In this document: one piece after another, positions 1 to 11,712 of the stretch
Layout of the letters: every line of letters starts with the position of its first letter
Position numbering within the stretch: the stretch's first letter is position 1
NCBI GenBank assembly: GCA_026260175.1
Contig: JAKCWW010000753.1
Span: 1 to 64,000, forward strand
Origin: Reticulitermes lucifugus
Taxonomy: Eukaryota; Arthropoda; Insecta; Blattodea; Rhinotermitidae
DNA: 64,000 nucleotides
Reading direction: 5' to 3'
Made by a program: the position numbers and the translations under genes
The notes under the pieces: model-generated
The model's input: only the letters and a program-made list of their open reading frames with translations
The model's database searches: none
Told to the model about the DNA's origin: nothing

Positions 1-352
1 TCCGAGACTTTTCTTTGTTTCATGTTAGCTCATATTATAAAAATTGTCCCTCCGGCCGGTGTGCAACTGCGGCAAACTCTATTTGTAATCATGGATGTTT
101 TTAGAAGGGAATTTGTTACACTTAGTCAGATGTGATGTTTTATTACATTATTTTAAGGTGTTCTTATTAATTATCTAAGTAAGTTATTGTGTGTTTATTT
201 ATTTGTTTTGGTTGTGTTTGTTTTATTTTGTCTGTTTACTGTCCGTTGTTATTTATGTTTGTATGTTGTGCTGCTTCTGTAATTGGCCACCTGGCTGTTG
301 ATTCGGCACATTAATAAACTAGAATTGAATTGAATTGAATTATCATCATCAT
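1..352 (+). mobile_element. Putative LINE 3' end with GAATT-repeat tail
   Basis: The stretch ends in AATAAACTAGAATTGAATTG followed by more GAATT units (about 322-342), preceded by a T/G-rich leader. A short pentamer repeat directly after an AATAAA-like signal is the usual 3' terminus of several arthropod non-LTR retrotransposons. No coding part is readable upstream, so the family cannot be named. It could also be the 3' end of an unrelated transcript. A short ATC-repeat (about 341-358) follows directly. Confidence 0.4.
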
Positions 353-2335
353 CATCATTGAAATTCGGCCTACAAATGCCGCAGTCAAAAAGCCGTAAAT
401 TGTACAAAGTCGTTCAGAAATAAACTGAATGCAATTACCCGTACTATAAACGGGTCGTCTGAAGCAGAAATTAGGATGTTACCCGGAGCTAAGGATAGCC
501 CCCAATGACTTATATGGTAATGGTGATGAATTAGTCACATTAATGCATTTTTACTTTGCTGAAATTAGCTAAATTTGTTTAACCTGCGATTAACAGTATG
601 GTAGTCAGGGAATTGCTTATTGTGGTTGTTACGTCTAGTCTGTTGTTTCGAATGACGTAGACATGATGCACGCAGCGTCTCAAGTGCAAGAAGAGAAGCT
701 CATATCCTCTCAACCACTCCGTTAGTCTCTCTTTCTTTCTCATTATCTTTGCATCCGTCTTTCTCATGCTTAGTCTTTGCCGCTACTGCAGGGAACTGCA
801 ATTAGCCGTAACGAACTAGTCCGGGGGTGACGAATGGGGGGGTGGTCGTTGACAGATGAAAGTAATGGCGCCGGGGCAGAAAGCCAGTTAAATGTCTTCT
901 TTTTGAAATTGTGGTGATGTGGCTGTAGTGCAGCGCATTTTACAATCTTTGTTGTTCATGTGACATGGTTTTCAGCTTTATGGTTCTGGTAGGCCTACTA
1001 GCTGTAAATGTGTGAAATAATAGGATGTCATTCCATGCGGAATGCTGTATTGATCTCATAGACTTTTGTGTCGATATAGTTTGTTTTATCGCTGTAGGGA
1101 TGCTTAAAATTTATCCATCTAATTAAATTCCGCCTTAAACACTGTGTAATCCTGTTGCTTTCAGTTTAGTTACAGAATGCTGCACTTAAATATAACACAC
1201 AACGACAGGCTGTATTTGTAATTAAAAGTTCTCCGTTCCATAAATGGTTGTATGCAGCTTTGAATATACGTATTTGGCCTACTGGTATTTGCGTGACAGT
1301 GGCACCATTCATTTTCTTCTGCCTAGTAAACAGCTGAAACAACTCCGATTTTCTACAGTGAATGGAGTCAGGTTTTAAAGAATATTCGAATAAATTGAAG
1401 CAAATTTAATACTATCAAGAAATTACGCGATGCATCAATTCTGTGATGCCCAGTGTTTCAGAATTATGTGGGACAGCTTTTAAGGTAGTCGTAATCTGGC
1501 CTAATGGGAATTGACTGCCTTAAATCACTATTTTATAAATATTTTTTTTCATAATTGCTAGTTGCTGTCTAAATTGAAGACTAAAAACGACAGCAGATCT
1601 CATCAAATGCCCCTGGAATGTGTGTGCAAATCACTCGCTCTCTGTCTCTCTATCACACACACACGCGCGCGCGCAGAGTCGTTCGCAGATTCTCAACCGG
1701 TGTGCCGCGAGGCTTTGAGTAGAATGATTATGTGAAATTAAGTATGTAGGCCTATATTATAAAATCAGACAGTCGTCAAATATCACATTATTATCCGCAG
1801 TTGAGCATAATTTTGTAACTGTTGTAACGGTGTTAGTAGTTACTGTTGGTGCTGGCGTTGCAACAGTGCTCGTGAAGGTCCTCACCCCACTCACTATTTG
1901 CTGGACTCCGTTTGTTTGCCTTCTGCCACGAACAATAAATATCTGCGTTTGCGTACGCAAGGTTTCGTGTCGTTGAGTGTAATGAGAGTCAGATAAACCA
2001 TACGACTCAATTATTTCAGTGATATTTATAAAATCGTGGTGAATGTTATTAATTAGTGTATTGAATTTAAAAGTGAACTGGTGACGGTGGTCCTTATACA
2101 TACACATACACAGAATCAAGTGAGGTGATTTGTAATGGTTCCACGAAGGCTGCCAGACTGAGAGGGCACCAGCAGAGCTGCTTTATTAACCCAGTGGCAG
2201 TCCATGCGGCTGCATGTTGTTCCACCGTTCTGTGGGCCCGAAAAGGCTGTTAATAGTTAATATTTTGTGTCGCACATATTTTGGCTAATTTTTGACACCG
2301 CTGTATCTGCATTTTCAGTTCAGTGCTGGTCGTAG
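353..2335. other. Non-coding stretch, nothing recognised
   Basis: Apart from the microsatellite near 1.65 kb I see no repeat family or exon. A 120-codon minus-strand frame at 1757-2119 resembles nothing I know and is within the length expected by chance for this much sequence. Confidence 0.5.
1622..1676. repeat. Compound CT / CA / CG microsatellite
   Basis: A CTCT-rich tract passes into ACACACAC and then CGCGCGCGCG. The alternating purine-pyrimidine part has Z-DNA-forming potential. There is no sign of a gene beside it. Confidence 0.85.
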
Positions 2336-2340
2336 AGAGG

Positions 2341-2618
2341 TAAAAATGTAGAGCAATCCCTGGACAGTCCCTGAGTGTTCCAGGAGGTTGAGGCTCCCAG
2401 AGTTCAAGACAGTCGGCACGTGAAAGTGGTAAGGTCAGCCATACACACCGGCCGCCTTTATCCTCCAGGAAATATTCCTGGTACTCATTTCTGTTAGAGG
2501 CTGAGTCGACCCCAGGGCCATATTGCGGCCGGATGGATTATGACATATGACAATGGAACATTCCAGTGACACCATCGGGAGTCGAACCGGCGACCTTCCA
2601 GTCGCAGAGTGGGTCCCA
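2341..2618 (-). mobile_element. SINE-A copy 1, near full length, tRNA-derived
   Basis: Read on the minus strand, the head carries a Pol III B box, GGTTCGACTCC (plus-strand 2575-2590), inside a tRNA-like segment. A unique body follows (GGTCGACTCAGCC, GAGTACCAGGAATATTTCC, GGCGGCCGG, CACGTGCCGACTGTC), and the tail is TTTTTACC. The body recurs at 11345-11545 and 45007-45264. This is the only copy that keeps the tRNA head, about 280 bp in all. Its tail resembles the TTTACC repeats of SINE-B, which suggests that both use the same LINE machinery. Confidence 0.85.
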
Positions 2619-2619
2619 T

Positions 2620-3390
2620 AAAATATTTCGTCATTGGACCCAGAAATGTCTGAAAACCGGCCCTGGTATCATTATTTGACGTTCGGGAGTTAGTGATTAT
2701 ATTTCGTTCTCCATAGCGAAGCGGTTTTCAGAGTCATCGCCTTCACTGTGAATGTTCCCATCGAATAAGGGGGCAGGGGCAGTTAAATACTCACACGGCT
2801 AATTGGTTTTCTGTAACTGCTGGGGTGTGTCGACACATCCGCAGCTGCTATAGCAACAGTGGCAGGTACCTAGGTAGTTGTGTCCATACGGTCATTAGTA
2901 GATGAAGCATATCACTGTAATTTCTGAAAACGGGGCATCCTTCACGTGACAACGAATATTTGGTTACAGAGGAGATGTTAAGCTTAAGAACGTGACCATA
3001 TCAAAGGTGACAGGAGACTTAGCTAGCATACTGCAGTTTCACTGAAGCGGTTCGCGATTCAGTTAAGGTAAGCGATCTGGCTATTAAGTGAACTGCGATC
3101 TGACTTGAAACTTTAATGATGAAGATCTTCTGGGGCGGCTGGCGGTATCGGAGTGGTGTTAGAAACCAATGTTTCGGAGACCTGTTGTGTTTCCGTCACT
3201 AGGGTCGACGTTAATGCCAGTTTTCTTCTTCTTCTTCTTCTCCCAGCCAGGAAGAGCTGGTATCACTCTGTCGTAGTAGAATGCACAGGTTCAACACATC
3301 TAATATCAAAGGTCGCCAAAGGAAACGAATGCGATCGAGATTTTATGCACAAGCTTTTTAACCAGCATGCATTCCTAAACAGTGTACAGT
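2620..3390. other. Non-coding stretch with a CTT microsatellite
   Basis: A short CTT repeat lies at about 3224-3241. The remaining sequence shows no coding frame, no splice architecture that I trust and no recognised repeat. Confidence 0.5.
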
Positions 3391-3392
3391 GT

Positions 3393-3436
3393 ACAGCCTG
3401 AAGATGACCACATGTGCGGTTGAAACTTGTAGCTGT
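3393..3436 (+). ncRNA. Hammerhead ribozyme, complete, Penelope-type
   Basis: All parts of a minimal type I hammerhead are in order. Stem I strand ACAGC is at 3393-3397 and core CTGAAGA (fits CUGANGA) at 3398-3404, followed by one extra U. Stem II is GACC/GGTT around an 8-nt loop (3406-3421), and the GAAA box is at 3422-3425. Stem III is a two-pair ACTTGT, the cleavage base is A at 3431, and stem I closes with GCTGT (3432-3436), giving 5 perfect pairs with ACAGC. Two-pair, nearly palindromic stem III is the known style of hammerheads in the terminal repeats of Penelope-like retroelements, which are thought to work as dimers. No Penelope reverse transcriptase is readable nearby. Confidence 0.82.
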
Positions 3437-3789
3437 TTAACGTGAATGCATACTTACCTAACTACTATAAAGTTGTGTAGAATGTGATATTAATTACGGA
3501 ATGCACAATATCAAATTTCAATGTACCTCCTGTTCCCGTAGAGTTAGGAAGTGTTCTAACGTTATTATTCTCCAGTATGTTTTACTATCTGCCAAGTGGC
3601 TGCTTTCTCGAGAGATCTTTCAACACATTCTGTATTCTTTTGCCTTATCTGTTCGATATAGGCCTTTATGTCCAGCACATTTTAACGGCTAAGATGTCAG
3701 CAATGTAACAATGCCAAGTGTTCTGCGGTGTAACAGAGGAAGCATGTCATTGCGAGATTTGAGGTGCTCATAGCGGCGTTGTTGAAGAT

Positions 3790-3885
3790 TCAGGTCTTCT
3801 GGGATGTTACGTCGTGTTGTCTGGTGAATAGTTACCGACGTTTCAAAGGATCACACGGCCTTCTCGTGTCATTGTCAGATTTATC
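3790..3885 (-). mobile_element. Penelope-type terminal fragment, second variant
   Basis: The plus strand reads TCTGGGATGTTACGTCGTGT, then GTTACCGACGTTTC. On the minus strand this gives the GAAACGTCGGTAAC half of a hammerhead with a palindromic ACGT stem III. The same unit recurs at 57485-57540, and its TGGGATGTGAC part recurs near 32757, 38187 and 42885. The CUGANGA box is degraded here (CTGACAA) and stem I does not pair. Probably a decayed terminal repeat. Confidence 0.5.
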
Positions 3886-3899
3886 ACTAACGAGCTTCC

Positions 3900-5625
3900 C
3901 TCTCATTTCTGGGGTTTGTAGCATGTAAGCATCAGTAGACTACATCTCACCTTTTCATATTGCGTGTGCTGTGAAAGGTCCAGTCACACCTGTGTGCATC
4001 GTGCAGTACTACATACAAAGTACAGCAATTGTAATTGTATCTGCACATCGCGGTGTACTTGCTGAAAGTTTCCTCTGTCCTCGACGAATAGTGATCTAAT
4101 TTTGGAAAAGGAATTTTGAAATGTCTTTTGTGCACAATACGTACTACTGAGCCCTGCCATAAAGTGAGGTGTTGATTGGCCCTGTACCTAAGCATGTAGG
4201 TGGCATTAAGGTCAGGCTCCTCTTTTGAGTACATTTTTGTTACTGTGTTAAGAAAGTAGTTGTGCTCGACTGAAATTGTTACTATTCTCATTTACATAAC
4301 ATAATATAAAGATGATGTAAAGATTATGTGGTTAGCTATCCTCTGGGAGTAGATCCCGAAGTACGCTTTGGATGGCAGCAGTGACGGTCTGCACACAGTG
4401 GTGACGAAGAAAGACATCGTTGTGCTTGACCGTAAGGAGCGTTGAACACCGACAGTTCCTCTCCCTTTCGTTGACTGCTTTTCCAGGCCTTCAACAGGTT
4501 CAGCAAACAGACCTATTTCATCCCTCTTACTATTCTTCCCACTTCTTTGGGCCACCATCAAGTGTCTAAGGGGGCGTCACAAATTCGCAAACAATTGGCC
4601 GATTGGAGCCTCGACCCTTTCAGCGAGGGTCAGACTGACTGCTCGCCCACAACGGGATTTGCGCCTCAATACACCCGCAACGTATTCCTTCTCGGCTGTC
4701 CCCGTATTGGTAAACTACTTTGGTAGGTAAATGTAAGGTGTCCGTCCAGTCTACAAGCCTGTGTCTGCGTCGTCCTGATCTGTCAGACACAAAATGATGT
4801 ATGAATACATTTATTATACATTCTTTGTGCTGTGTGCATAGTGGCAAGGTAAACAACACTAATGTAAGACTTTAAAGAAAAATTGTTGGTTGGTTATTTC
4901 CAGACATTCTTATTTCTTCTTATTTTCAAGTGCATGTTCTTTCATCGGATTTCCTAACGATGTGTAATAAATTCTTATAGTGTGAGGAAAAGGAATACAA
5001 GAGTAATTTCATTGGAGAAAAGTTAGGCCTAATGAAAGAATACGTTATCGTATGTGTATCATGCAATATGCTTGGGGTTTTAATAAGATTGGAATATGAA
5101 ATTGGAAAATCGCGTATCTTCACGAATTTATAGGCGAAATGAAAATGCAGTGAAATTAACGTTATCTGTGAAGTGATTTGAATAATCCATTAATCACAGG
5201 ACAGCTATAGCCAATAGCAGTTTACAACTTTAAGAACACGTTGCTGTGATATTTCTTTAATAAAATCTTCGTCGGCTGATAAAAGGAATCCAGTGAAGGG
5301 GCATGCGTTCACTTAACCTCAAAGGCAGTGAAATATTCAGGAGGAAGAAGAATCTATAAAATCCCTTTCAGAATCGAATGTCTAAACATAAACATCACGC
5401 CAGTTCGGTCAGTAAAAATTATAGCTACGCAATTCCAAACTCTTGGCAGCTGTTTGTATACAGTGACGCCTTGTGTTGGGTTATGCGTAATGTTAAATTT
5501 ATACTGATTTACCGGTTCGTGCGAACTCCTGTGTTCTTGAATGAATATAGCATTCTTTAGGTTCCGTGTTGGGCCATTTTTAAAGTTAAAATATGTTTGG
5601 TTAACACAGCGGAAATACATCTGAC
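3900..5625. other. Non-coding stretch, nothing recognised
   Basis: Open frames on the minus strand of 79-114 codons lie at 3947-4291, 4292-4561 and 4620-4859. None shows a domain, signal peptide or repeat relationship that I can identify, and they carry no convincing splice context. Confidence 0.45.
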
Positions 5626-5636
5626 CCTTGTGTAAT

Positions 5637-5897
5637 TTTTTATTCCGTGGTGCAACAGCCCCTAGTCGGCCAGGGCCTCCATATTATCGACGCTACACGA
5701 TCACACTCAAACACACGACACTCGGTAGGACTTTGGACAAGTGATTAGCCCGACGCAGAGACCTGTACCTGACAACACACAACACTCACAAAGATACAGA
5801 CATCCATGCTCGGCGGAATTCGAACCCGCGATTCCAGCAAGCGAGCGGCCGCAGAACCACGCCTTAGACCGCGCGGCAAATGGATTCGGCTCCCTCA
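5637..5897 (-). mobile_element. SINE-C copy 1, full length, tRNA-derived
   Basis: On the minus strand the head reads GCCGCGCGGTCTAAGGCG (A-box region) and then GGTTCGAATTCC (B box, plus-strand 5815-5826). The body contains GCATGGATGTCTGT, GTGTTGTGTGTTGTCAGG and GTAGGACTTTGG-like segments read in the element's sense. It ends in an A-rich tail, GGAATAAAAAA. A 6-bp direct repeat TGTAAT flanks it (5631-5636 and 5898-5903). A second copy lies at 62839-63097. A tRNA gene is excluded because the acceptor stem does not close. Confidence 0.88.
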
Positions 5898-6479
5898 TGT
5901 AATACCAGCCATAAACTCCTTAGGATGAAATTTTTTATGATCGTCCAATCTGAGGTAATTATACTGGAGTAAATAGGCCACAGTTGTTTGCTTCCTAGCC
6001 ATCATCATCTCATTCGGCGCTAGATGAAGCCTGTATTTGATACACAGTCGGTAAAGTGAGAATAATTAATCTTGGTGTTAGACTGCACATGTATCACAAG
6101 AGTCACTGTAGTGCATACCGCTCAAGAATTACATCTGCATGTACATGGTTGGTAAAATATATCCGCAGTGCTGAGAGGCCCCCATTTACGTCCGTCCGAC
6201 CTCGAATTTCTCAGTAACGATACTGCTGTGTAACTTCATGACTTGGTCATACGAATCATACGGAGTTGTCGTATGATATAGTAGTAGTCGTACTTTCTGG
6301 AAGAAAAATATGTCTAGCAGTGAAGGAAGTAACTAACCTTACTGTGTAACTGCGTTGAGAAGGGTTATTGTGAGGAGCTAATTATCACTTCGTTGAGCAT
6401 GTTGACTTCAGTCCAAGTATCACGCCTTCTGTCAGGCTCGTTTTAATGTTTTCTTCTCTTTTGCGCTTAGTTCTCTACG

Positions 6480-6510
6480 AGTTTTTTTTTTTGGGGGGGG
6501 GGNGGTTTCC
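6480..6510. other. T-run then G-run with a single N
   Basis: About 12 T are followed by about 11 G, an N at 6503 and two more G. The lone N in a homopolymer looks like a consensus-calling ambiguity. It gives no sign of missing sequence. Confidence 0.8.
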
Positions 6511-6639
6511 AGCCAAATTTTCGTGTGCGTTTCTCGTTTCTTCCACACACGCTACGTTTCCCGCCCACTTCGGTCTGTTTGACTTGGTCACCCTGGCAAG
6601 AGTTTGGGGAAGAGAATAATTTCTGAGGCTTTTTATTGT

Positions 6640-6765
6640 ATTGAGTGGAACCAGGTCAGGCGAGGAAATGTGGTAGAATCGCGGTAAAGCCTAGAGACTA
6701 GACCAAAACTTCCAGACCGGGTCTGGGGTCCACCCTGTCCTCTGCTCAGAGGGCTGGGCGCATTG
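6640..6765 (+). mobile_element. SINE-B fragment
   Basis: The segment AGACCGGGTCTGGGGTCCAC aligns with the middle of SINE-B copies at 17.3 and 54.8 kb (GGCTCTGGGGTCCACTG). Both ends are lost or too diverged to place, so limits are approximate. Confidence 0.45.
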
Positions 6766-7002
6766 CAGTATGCTATCCCAGTATTCGCTTGGAAGGACTG
6801 AAGTAAACCATGAAATGGCATCACTTTCGTCGGGAGGTACGACGACGAAAGAAGCCATGATTGTCACCCGTCGGTACTGAATGCAGAGACGGCCGAATAG
6901 TATATGTGAATTGGTTGGGTGTTATTAAATTTTGCTGTAGAAAATTACGTAACGAGGAGCTTCATAATTTGACCTATTCACTAATCAATATTAGCAATAT
7001 AA

Positions 7003-7330
7003 AATAAAGGGATGATGCAGTGAGCGGAGCACGTAGCACGAATGCTGTATATAAAATCGTACATACGTTTGACCGAAAGTCCGGAAGGAAGAGACTACGT
7101 GGGAGACTTAGGTGTAGATGGACGGATAATATTAAATGTGATGTTAGAATGATTGTTTGAGATGCTGTGATCTGAACTGATCTGTCGCAAAATAGTTATC
7201 CGGTGGCGAATTGTTGTAAAGATGTTGATTATCCTGGTTTCGTAAAAGGCGCGAAATGTCTTGTAACTCAATGACTTTTAGCTTCCCAAGTAGGTCTGTG
7301 TTCCGTGGACTTCATTAATTAGTCATTAGT
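7003..7330 (+). mobile_element. LINE ORF2 C-terminal remnant
   Basis: Conceptual translation gives EHVARM, then YIKSYIRLTESPEG, then in a shifted frame GRKRLRGRLRCRWTDNIK. This is the carboxyl end (GHVARM, KPEGKRPLGRPRRRW-NIK) of the same non-LTR lineage that lies at 35740-36705. At least one frameshift and two in-frame stops interrupt it, so it is a 5'-truncated dead copy. What follows, to about 7330, is probably its last coding part and 3' end. Confidence 0.72.
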
Positions 7331-7686
7331 AGAATATGAAGTAAACAAAAGCCAGGTTCGTGGTTTTGTAGACCCGTGTTTACGGTGTTATCTTGAACTT
7401 CGCGGTTGTATCATCAGAAGAACGTGTGTAGAAAGTTCGTGATTTAGAAAATACCGTGGAAGTGTATCGAAAACTCCCCTGGTAACATTTCAAAAATTCC
7501 TCCACGCGTTTTTCAATCTCTTTTTTCTTTCTCTTTCCCATCTCCCACCCTGATATGAACACGTCTCTGCGCCTTTCTCTTCAATATGGTATATTTTCTT
7601 GTTACGGCATTAGTTTTTATTCGGTCCCATTATTAATACACCGTTAATATTTTCTGTTCCGTATGTCTGTTCATTTTAGTCCCATA

Positions 7687-7992
7687 ATGCCCTTTTCACA
7701 ATTTAACGGACTTCGGATTTAACGGACAAAATTTCTGTCCTAAAGGAAAAAATTACTGTTCCTGTCGTAAATTTATTTTTATGTTTTTAACAGATGTTTT
7801 AGTGGCGTGTATAAATTACTCTGTACATTATAATAATATTTTATTCATACTTATACATTATAATAACATTTTAATACATCCTGTATATTGTAAGTTCGTT
7901 ATTAATATATGTTCTTAAAATACATTCGATTTAACGGACTTTCGGCAATAGCGGACACCCCTTCCTCCAATTAGTACGTTAAATCGAGGGCG
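7687..7992. mobile_element. pogo/Tigger-type MITE, 306 bp
   Basis: The two ends are inverted copies of a TTTAACGGAC-rich terminus. The left end has CACAATTTAACGGACTTCGG; the right end, read in reverse, has CGCCCTCGATTTAACG and GTCCGTTAAATCG. Both ends abut TA (7685-7686 and 7993-7994), the duplication expected for this superfamily. The AT-rich interior has no coding potential, so it is a non-autonomous element. Confidence 0.75.
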
Positions 7993-7999
7993 TAATGTA

Positions 8000-8490
8000 T
8001 GTCTATTCTATCAGTTAGTATCATTGTCTCCTTCGGTCTTTTCCCGTAATTAAGTTAGAAATTATCGAAAGATTTTCGTGAAACTTATGATTAGTGGCAT
8101 GACGCTGGAAACTCTGCAGCTTTGTTAATTTTCGTTTACCAGCACTAGGACGTACCAGCGTGGCCGTGGTGACATACAGTAGGGCCCTGATATGTTTGGT
8201 GGCACTAGGTCGTCGCAAAGTACGTGATATTTGCTGTCGTAATATTTTAGGAGAATGCAAAATAACGCTGTGGCTTCAGTGCGAAATGTATTTTTAATTT
8301 TCGTTGTGGTTTCCTTTACTTCGCCATAGAGTCCCTGGAATTATATTAATTTACTGACAGCATCCTGTTTGTTTAATATTATCCGATGCCCTGAGCAAGT
8401 AAAGTAATTTACTTATTTGCTTATTGCTGCTTCGTCTCTAGCATGTTTCATCTCTTAGGACAGTGTTACCGAAATTCGAAAACTGCTGTA
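8000..8490. other. Non-coding stretch, nothing recognised
   Basis: Only a 79-codon minus-strand frame (8021-8260) is present, and I recognise no similarity in it. Confidence 0.45.
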
Positions 8491-8496
8491 ACATAC

Positions 8497-8780
8497 CGGA
8501 GCTGGAATAGCGTAATCGGTATACTGACTAGGCTATGGGCTGGACGACCGTGGATTCGTGGTTTGATTCCCCTGCAGGGGCAAGACGGAGCGTCCAGACC
8601 AACCTGGCGACCCATCTAACCTTCTCTTTAGTGGGTACTGGAGGCTCTTTCTCGAGGGTTAAAGCGGCCGGGAGTGCAGCTAGCCTCACTTCCATCTAAT
8701 GCCGACATTGAGAATGAGTGGAGCTGTAACTTCGCTGCATATGCCTTTATGGCGTGCACAGGAACGTTGTTCTGTAATAA
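8497..8780 (+). mobile_element. SINE-B copy, near full length, tRNA-derived
   Basis: The head contains TAGCGTAATCGG (A-box-like) and GTGGTTTGATTCCCC (B box), separated as in a tRNA. The body segments GCGACCCATCTAACC, ATGCCGACATTGAGAATGAG and GGAGCTGTAAC, and the end ATGCCTTTATGGCGTGCAC, recur in about a dozen places here. It lies alone between unrecognised sequence. This is one of the best head-to-body examples of the family in the window. Confidence 0.85.
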
Positions 8781-8789
8781 ATTCCCATA

Positions 8790-11330
8790 TGACGTGATGC
8801 TTTCAGTAAGTCGTATTCTGATACTGAGCGTCTGCAAACAGTTTCCATTCAGTGCTTCATTGTTCGGGCCAGTTTGCTCCTGTTTTTATAAATGCATCGC
8901 TAATATGCATGCTTTAAACAGTGGGTGAAATAATGTATCAGTCTTATATTATCCAACCAATAATTTTAGCCCTCATTTTTGTGACGGGTTGTTACTTAAT
9001 GTTCGCTGTAACTGTGTGGATCAGTTGGCGTGTAAATCCGCTGTTTTGTGATTATGTCATAACTGTTAATCGCATTAAATTCTGTTAATCTTCCCAAAAC
9101 CTAAAGTTTTTATCTTACATTATCGTCGTTTATGATTATTCAGTTGTATAATTATCACTTTAGTTCTACGTAGGTTTATATACAGGCGAGATGGGCAAGC
9201 ATTTTCATTAGCCGGCTGTTGTGACACAAGGACACACATGTGTTGTGTGATGGGAAATTGTTTTATCGACTGCGAGCACATTACGCCGCCACCTTAACTT
9301 TGGGAACTTCTAACCCATGGTGGGAGGCTGGGATCAACCATTAGAGCCCAGTGTTAAGTGTACTTACCAATGCTACAACATAAAGAAACTCAGCTTTGCC
9401 CACATTGTGTATTTATGTGTTCTGTATGATCTTCACCGTAACCACTGATTTTTTTTTCTGTAGAGCATTAGCCTTTCTGATGGGGAAGGACTGGGTTGTC
9501 TGTGAGGTAGGAACTCAGTTTGTATGTAGGTCCTTTAATGTACAACATAAATATCGGTCAGATGGTTGTGCAAGAACTTGGAGTATTAGTTGCTGAAAAT
9601 GTGAACCGGACTGAACAGACTCTGGGTACGTGCTGAACCTCAAAACCCGACAGTAAGTTGGCGCAGCTAAATGTCGTCTGTTAAAGGATATATTGTGCGA
9701 TGAATTAGTTACGTACGTTGGATGGGCGAGACAGTATATGCGTACGGAATAATGCTGGTGACATTTGTAGAAGAAAACAGCATATTATATTGCCAACATT
9801 GTGACGGATCTTGATCAAATACGCCCTATATATATGTCATAATGCCGTGTGGATGATACTGGTTCATATTCGTGCCATTTGTCGGCAGGTGCTGAATATT
9901 TGAATTTATGGTTCAAAGTTAGTCAGCATTTTACTCATTCGAGTGCTTTTGCCGCAGGTACAAAGCGGCCCGAGCGTTAACCTTAGTGTTCATCCTCTGG
10001 TTCTGACATCTGGAATGTGTGGAAGGGTACTTGTATTCCACCAGCTTAATGTCATCGTGTGGTGTTGGAGTGCAGGTTTACCTTGGGAATTGCGATTTTT
10101 GGGACATTTCATTTTAACATAGCTTATCCGTGTTGACCTGTATTGAAAGGATACTTCCAACTTTCCCTTTCGAGGATCGAAGAGGTTACAAGCCATCGGA
10201 CTGAGGACGGAAGACATGCCTCACTGTAGGATCGGGGGGGGGGAGAGACCGACCTTAATCAATTTCTGAAATTTCAATCGTATTTCCTGTCTCTGTCTGG
10301 TGGGCGGACGCATTCACGGGGACGACAACAAAGGGTAGAAGGGCGAGATTTTGTGTGGATAGCGGACTGTGGAATGGAGAGGACAAGTGAAGCATACAGC
10401 AGCACGAAGCTCGCTAAAAAGAATAGAGAACAAGGCATTCGGGTATTAGATATCAATAACTTCAGATTAAATGTCTGTGCTTCGTTCAGTGAGAGGAATG
10501 ATATTAATGACGACGAGTGTTACCAGGAAGCAGTAATTTCTGCCTGCCTGTCTGTGGCAAATTCATATGGGAAAGGGGACGAGAATTTAATACGCGCTTC
10601 TTTGTGCGATTGTTCCTCTTATCTGAAAACACGCGTTCCTCTCTGAGGACGAGAAAACCTCCCGGTTCTTTGTACGCGCAAATTACCTACCAACGGTCTC
10701 ATGTGTAACTGTGATAATTCAGCTTTTATGAAAGTGAAAGTGGATGTCATGTCGGAATGAAGCTTAGGCCACAACCCAGAAAACGTGTCCTTGACTTTCA
10801 GGTGGATACGAACACAAAGGCGGCATTGGCCGCGTACTGCTGGAAGAACGCTGTTCGGAAATTGTGTTAAAGCGTTTTCGTGAATTATACTGCATGTTGA
10901 AAGAAGCCATTTAATATAGCTTTTTCACTACTGGATCCTGTAAGCAGGGTCAGTATTTTGAAGCGCTGCGGACTGGACGGCTGTTGGTGTGATTGCCGAT
11001 GAAGGCGTCACGTTCGGAACGACCCAGTTTCCACGCAGCCTCTTGCCAGTTTCATAAGTGCATCGCTTTGCTTATGGGTGCAGGCGGGAAGCACTTGCTG
11101 TCACCAGCAGGCAGGTCGCCACGTAATGTCTGGTTTTAGCTCTGCTCTTGCTGCAGGCATACTTCTTCCTTTGTGTTAGAAATACCGTAATGTAACGTAT
11201 ATCATTCATTGCTCCTCCTTTGCAAGAAATGCGAAAAGTAGTTACAAGTATAATGGCGAGTGTGGCCCATCTGTCTCAGTCCGTCCACATTCTTTATTTC
11301 TTAAGGGAAACATTTTTGTGAATTGGGTTT
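8790..11330. other. Non-coding stretch, nothing recognised
   Basis: There are scattered frames up to 97 codons (10353-10646 plus strand) without recognisable domains. A weak acceptor-donor junction CCGCAGGTAC is at 9953-9962, with a poorer donor than the one at 32.4 kb. A G-run lies near 10233. Confidence 0.45.
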
Positions 11331-11344
11331 CTAGTGTGTAAGTA

Positions 11345-11545
11345 AAGCTCGCTATCCCAATAGAGGCCTGAACAGGCCCTTAGGGTTCCAGGAGGTTGAG
11401 GTTCCCAGAATATCCAGGCAATCGGCACGTGAAGGTGGCAAGGTTATCAGCCCAACGCACCGGCCGCCTTCATCCCCAGGAGGATATCCCTGGTACTCAT
11501 TTCTGTTAAAGGCTGAGTCGACCCCAGGGCCATAGTGTAGTCGGA
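11345..11545 (-). mobile_element. SINE-A copy 2, 5'-truncated, with 12-bp target duplication
   Basis: The sequence aligns with SINE-A copy 1 from the tail (CGCTATCCCAATAGAGGCC on the plus strand) through GGCCGCCTTCATCC, GGTACTCATTTCTG and CTGAGTCGACCCC. The tRNA head is absent. It is bounded by a perfect 12-bp direct repeat, AGTGTGTAAGTA, at 11333-11344 and 11546-11557. This marks a genuine target-primed insertion that was 5'-truncated on arrival. Confidence 0.92.
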
Positions 11546-11712
11546 AGTGTGTAAGTAGTCTCGTGAATTCCATTATCTTTCATATCAGTCCGTTATTATC
11601 CCTACTTTACCCGAAGCGGGAACGAAATCAGTAAACTTCTGAAGAACGCTTCAGCTTAACCGTGATCATCTGCATACGATTTGTATAACAGGTGACGTTA
11701 AAGCGGGGTTTA

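Noticed and set aside
1757-2119. 120-codon minus-strand frame with a T/V-rich C-terminus
   Set aside because: Looks vaguely protein-like but matches nothing I know, and there is no promoter, splice or neighbour support.
5815-5890. Possible tRNA gene (good A and B boxes, minus strand)
   Set aside because: The acceptor arm does not pair, and the segment continues into a repeated SINE-C body with an A-rich tail.
9935-9965. Second recursive splice site (TTTTGCCGCAG then GTACAA)
   Set aside because: The donor GTACAA is weak and the pyrimidine tract is short.
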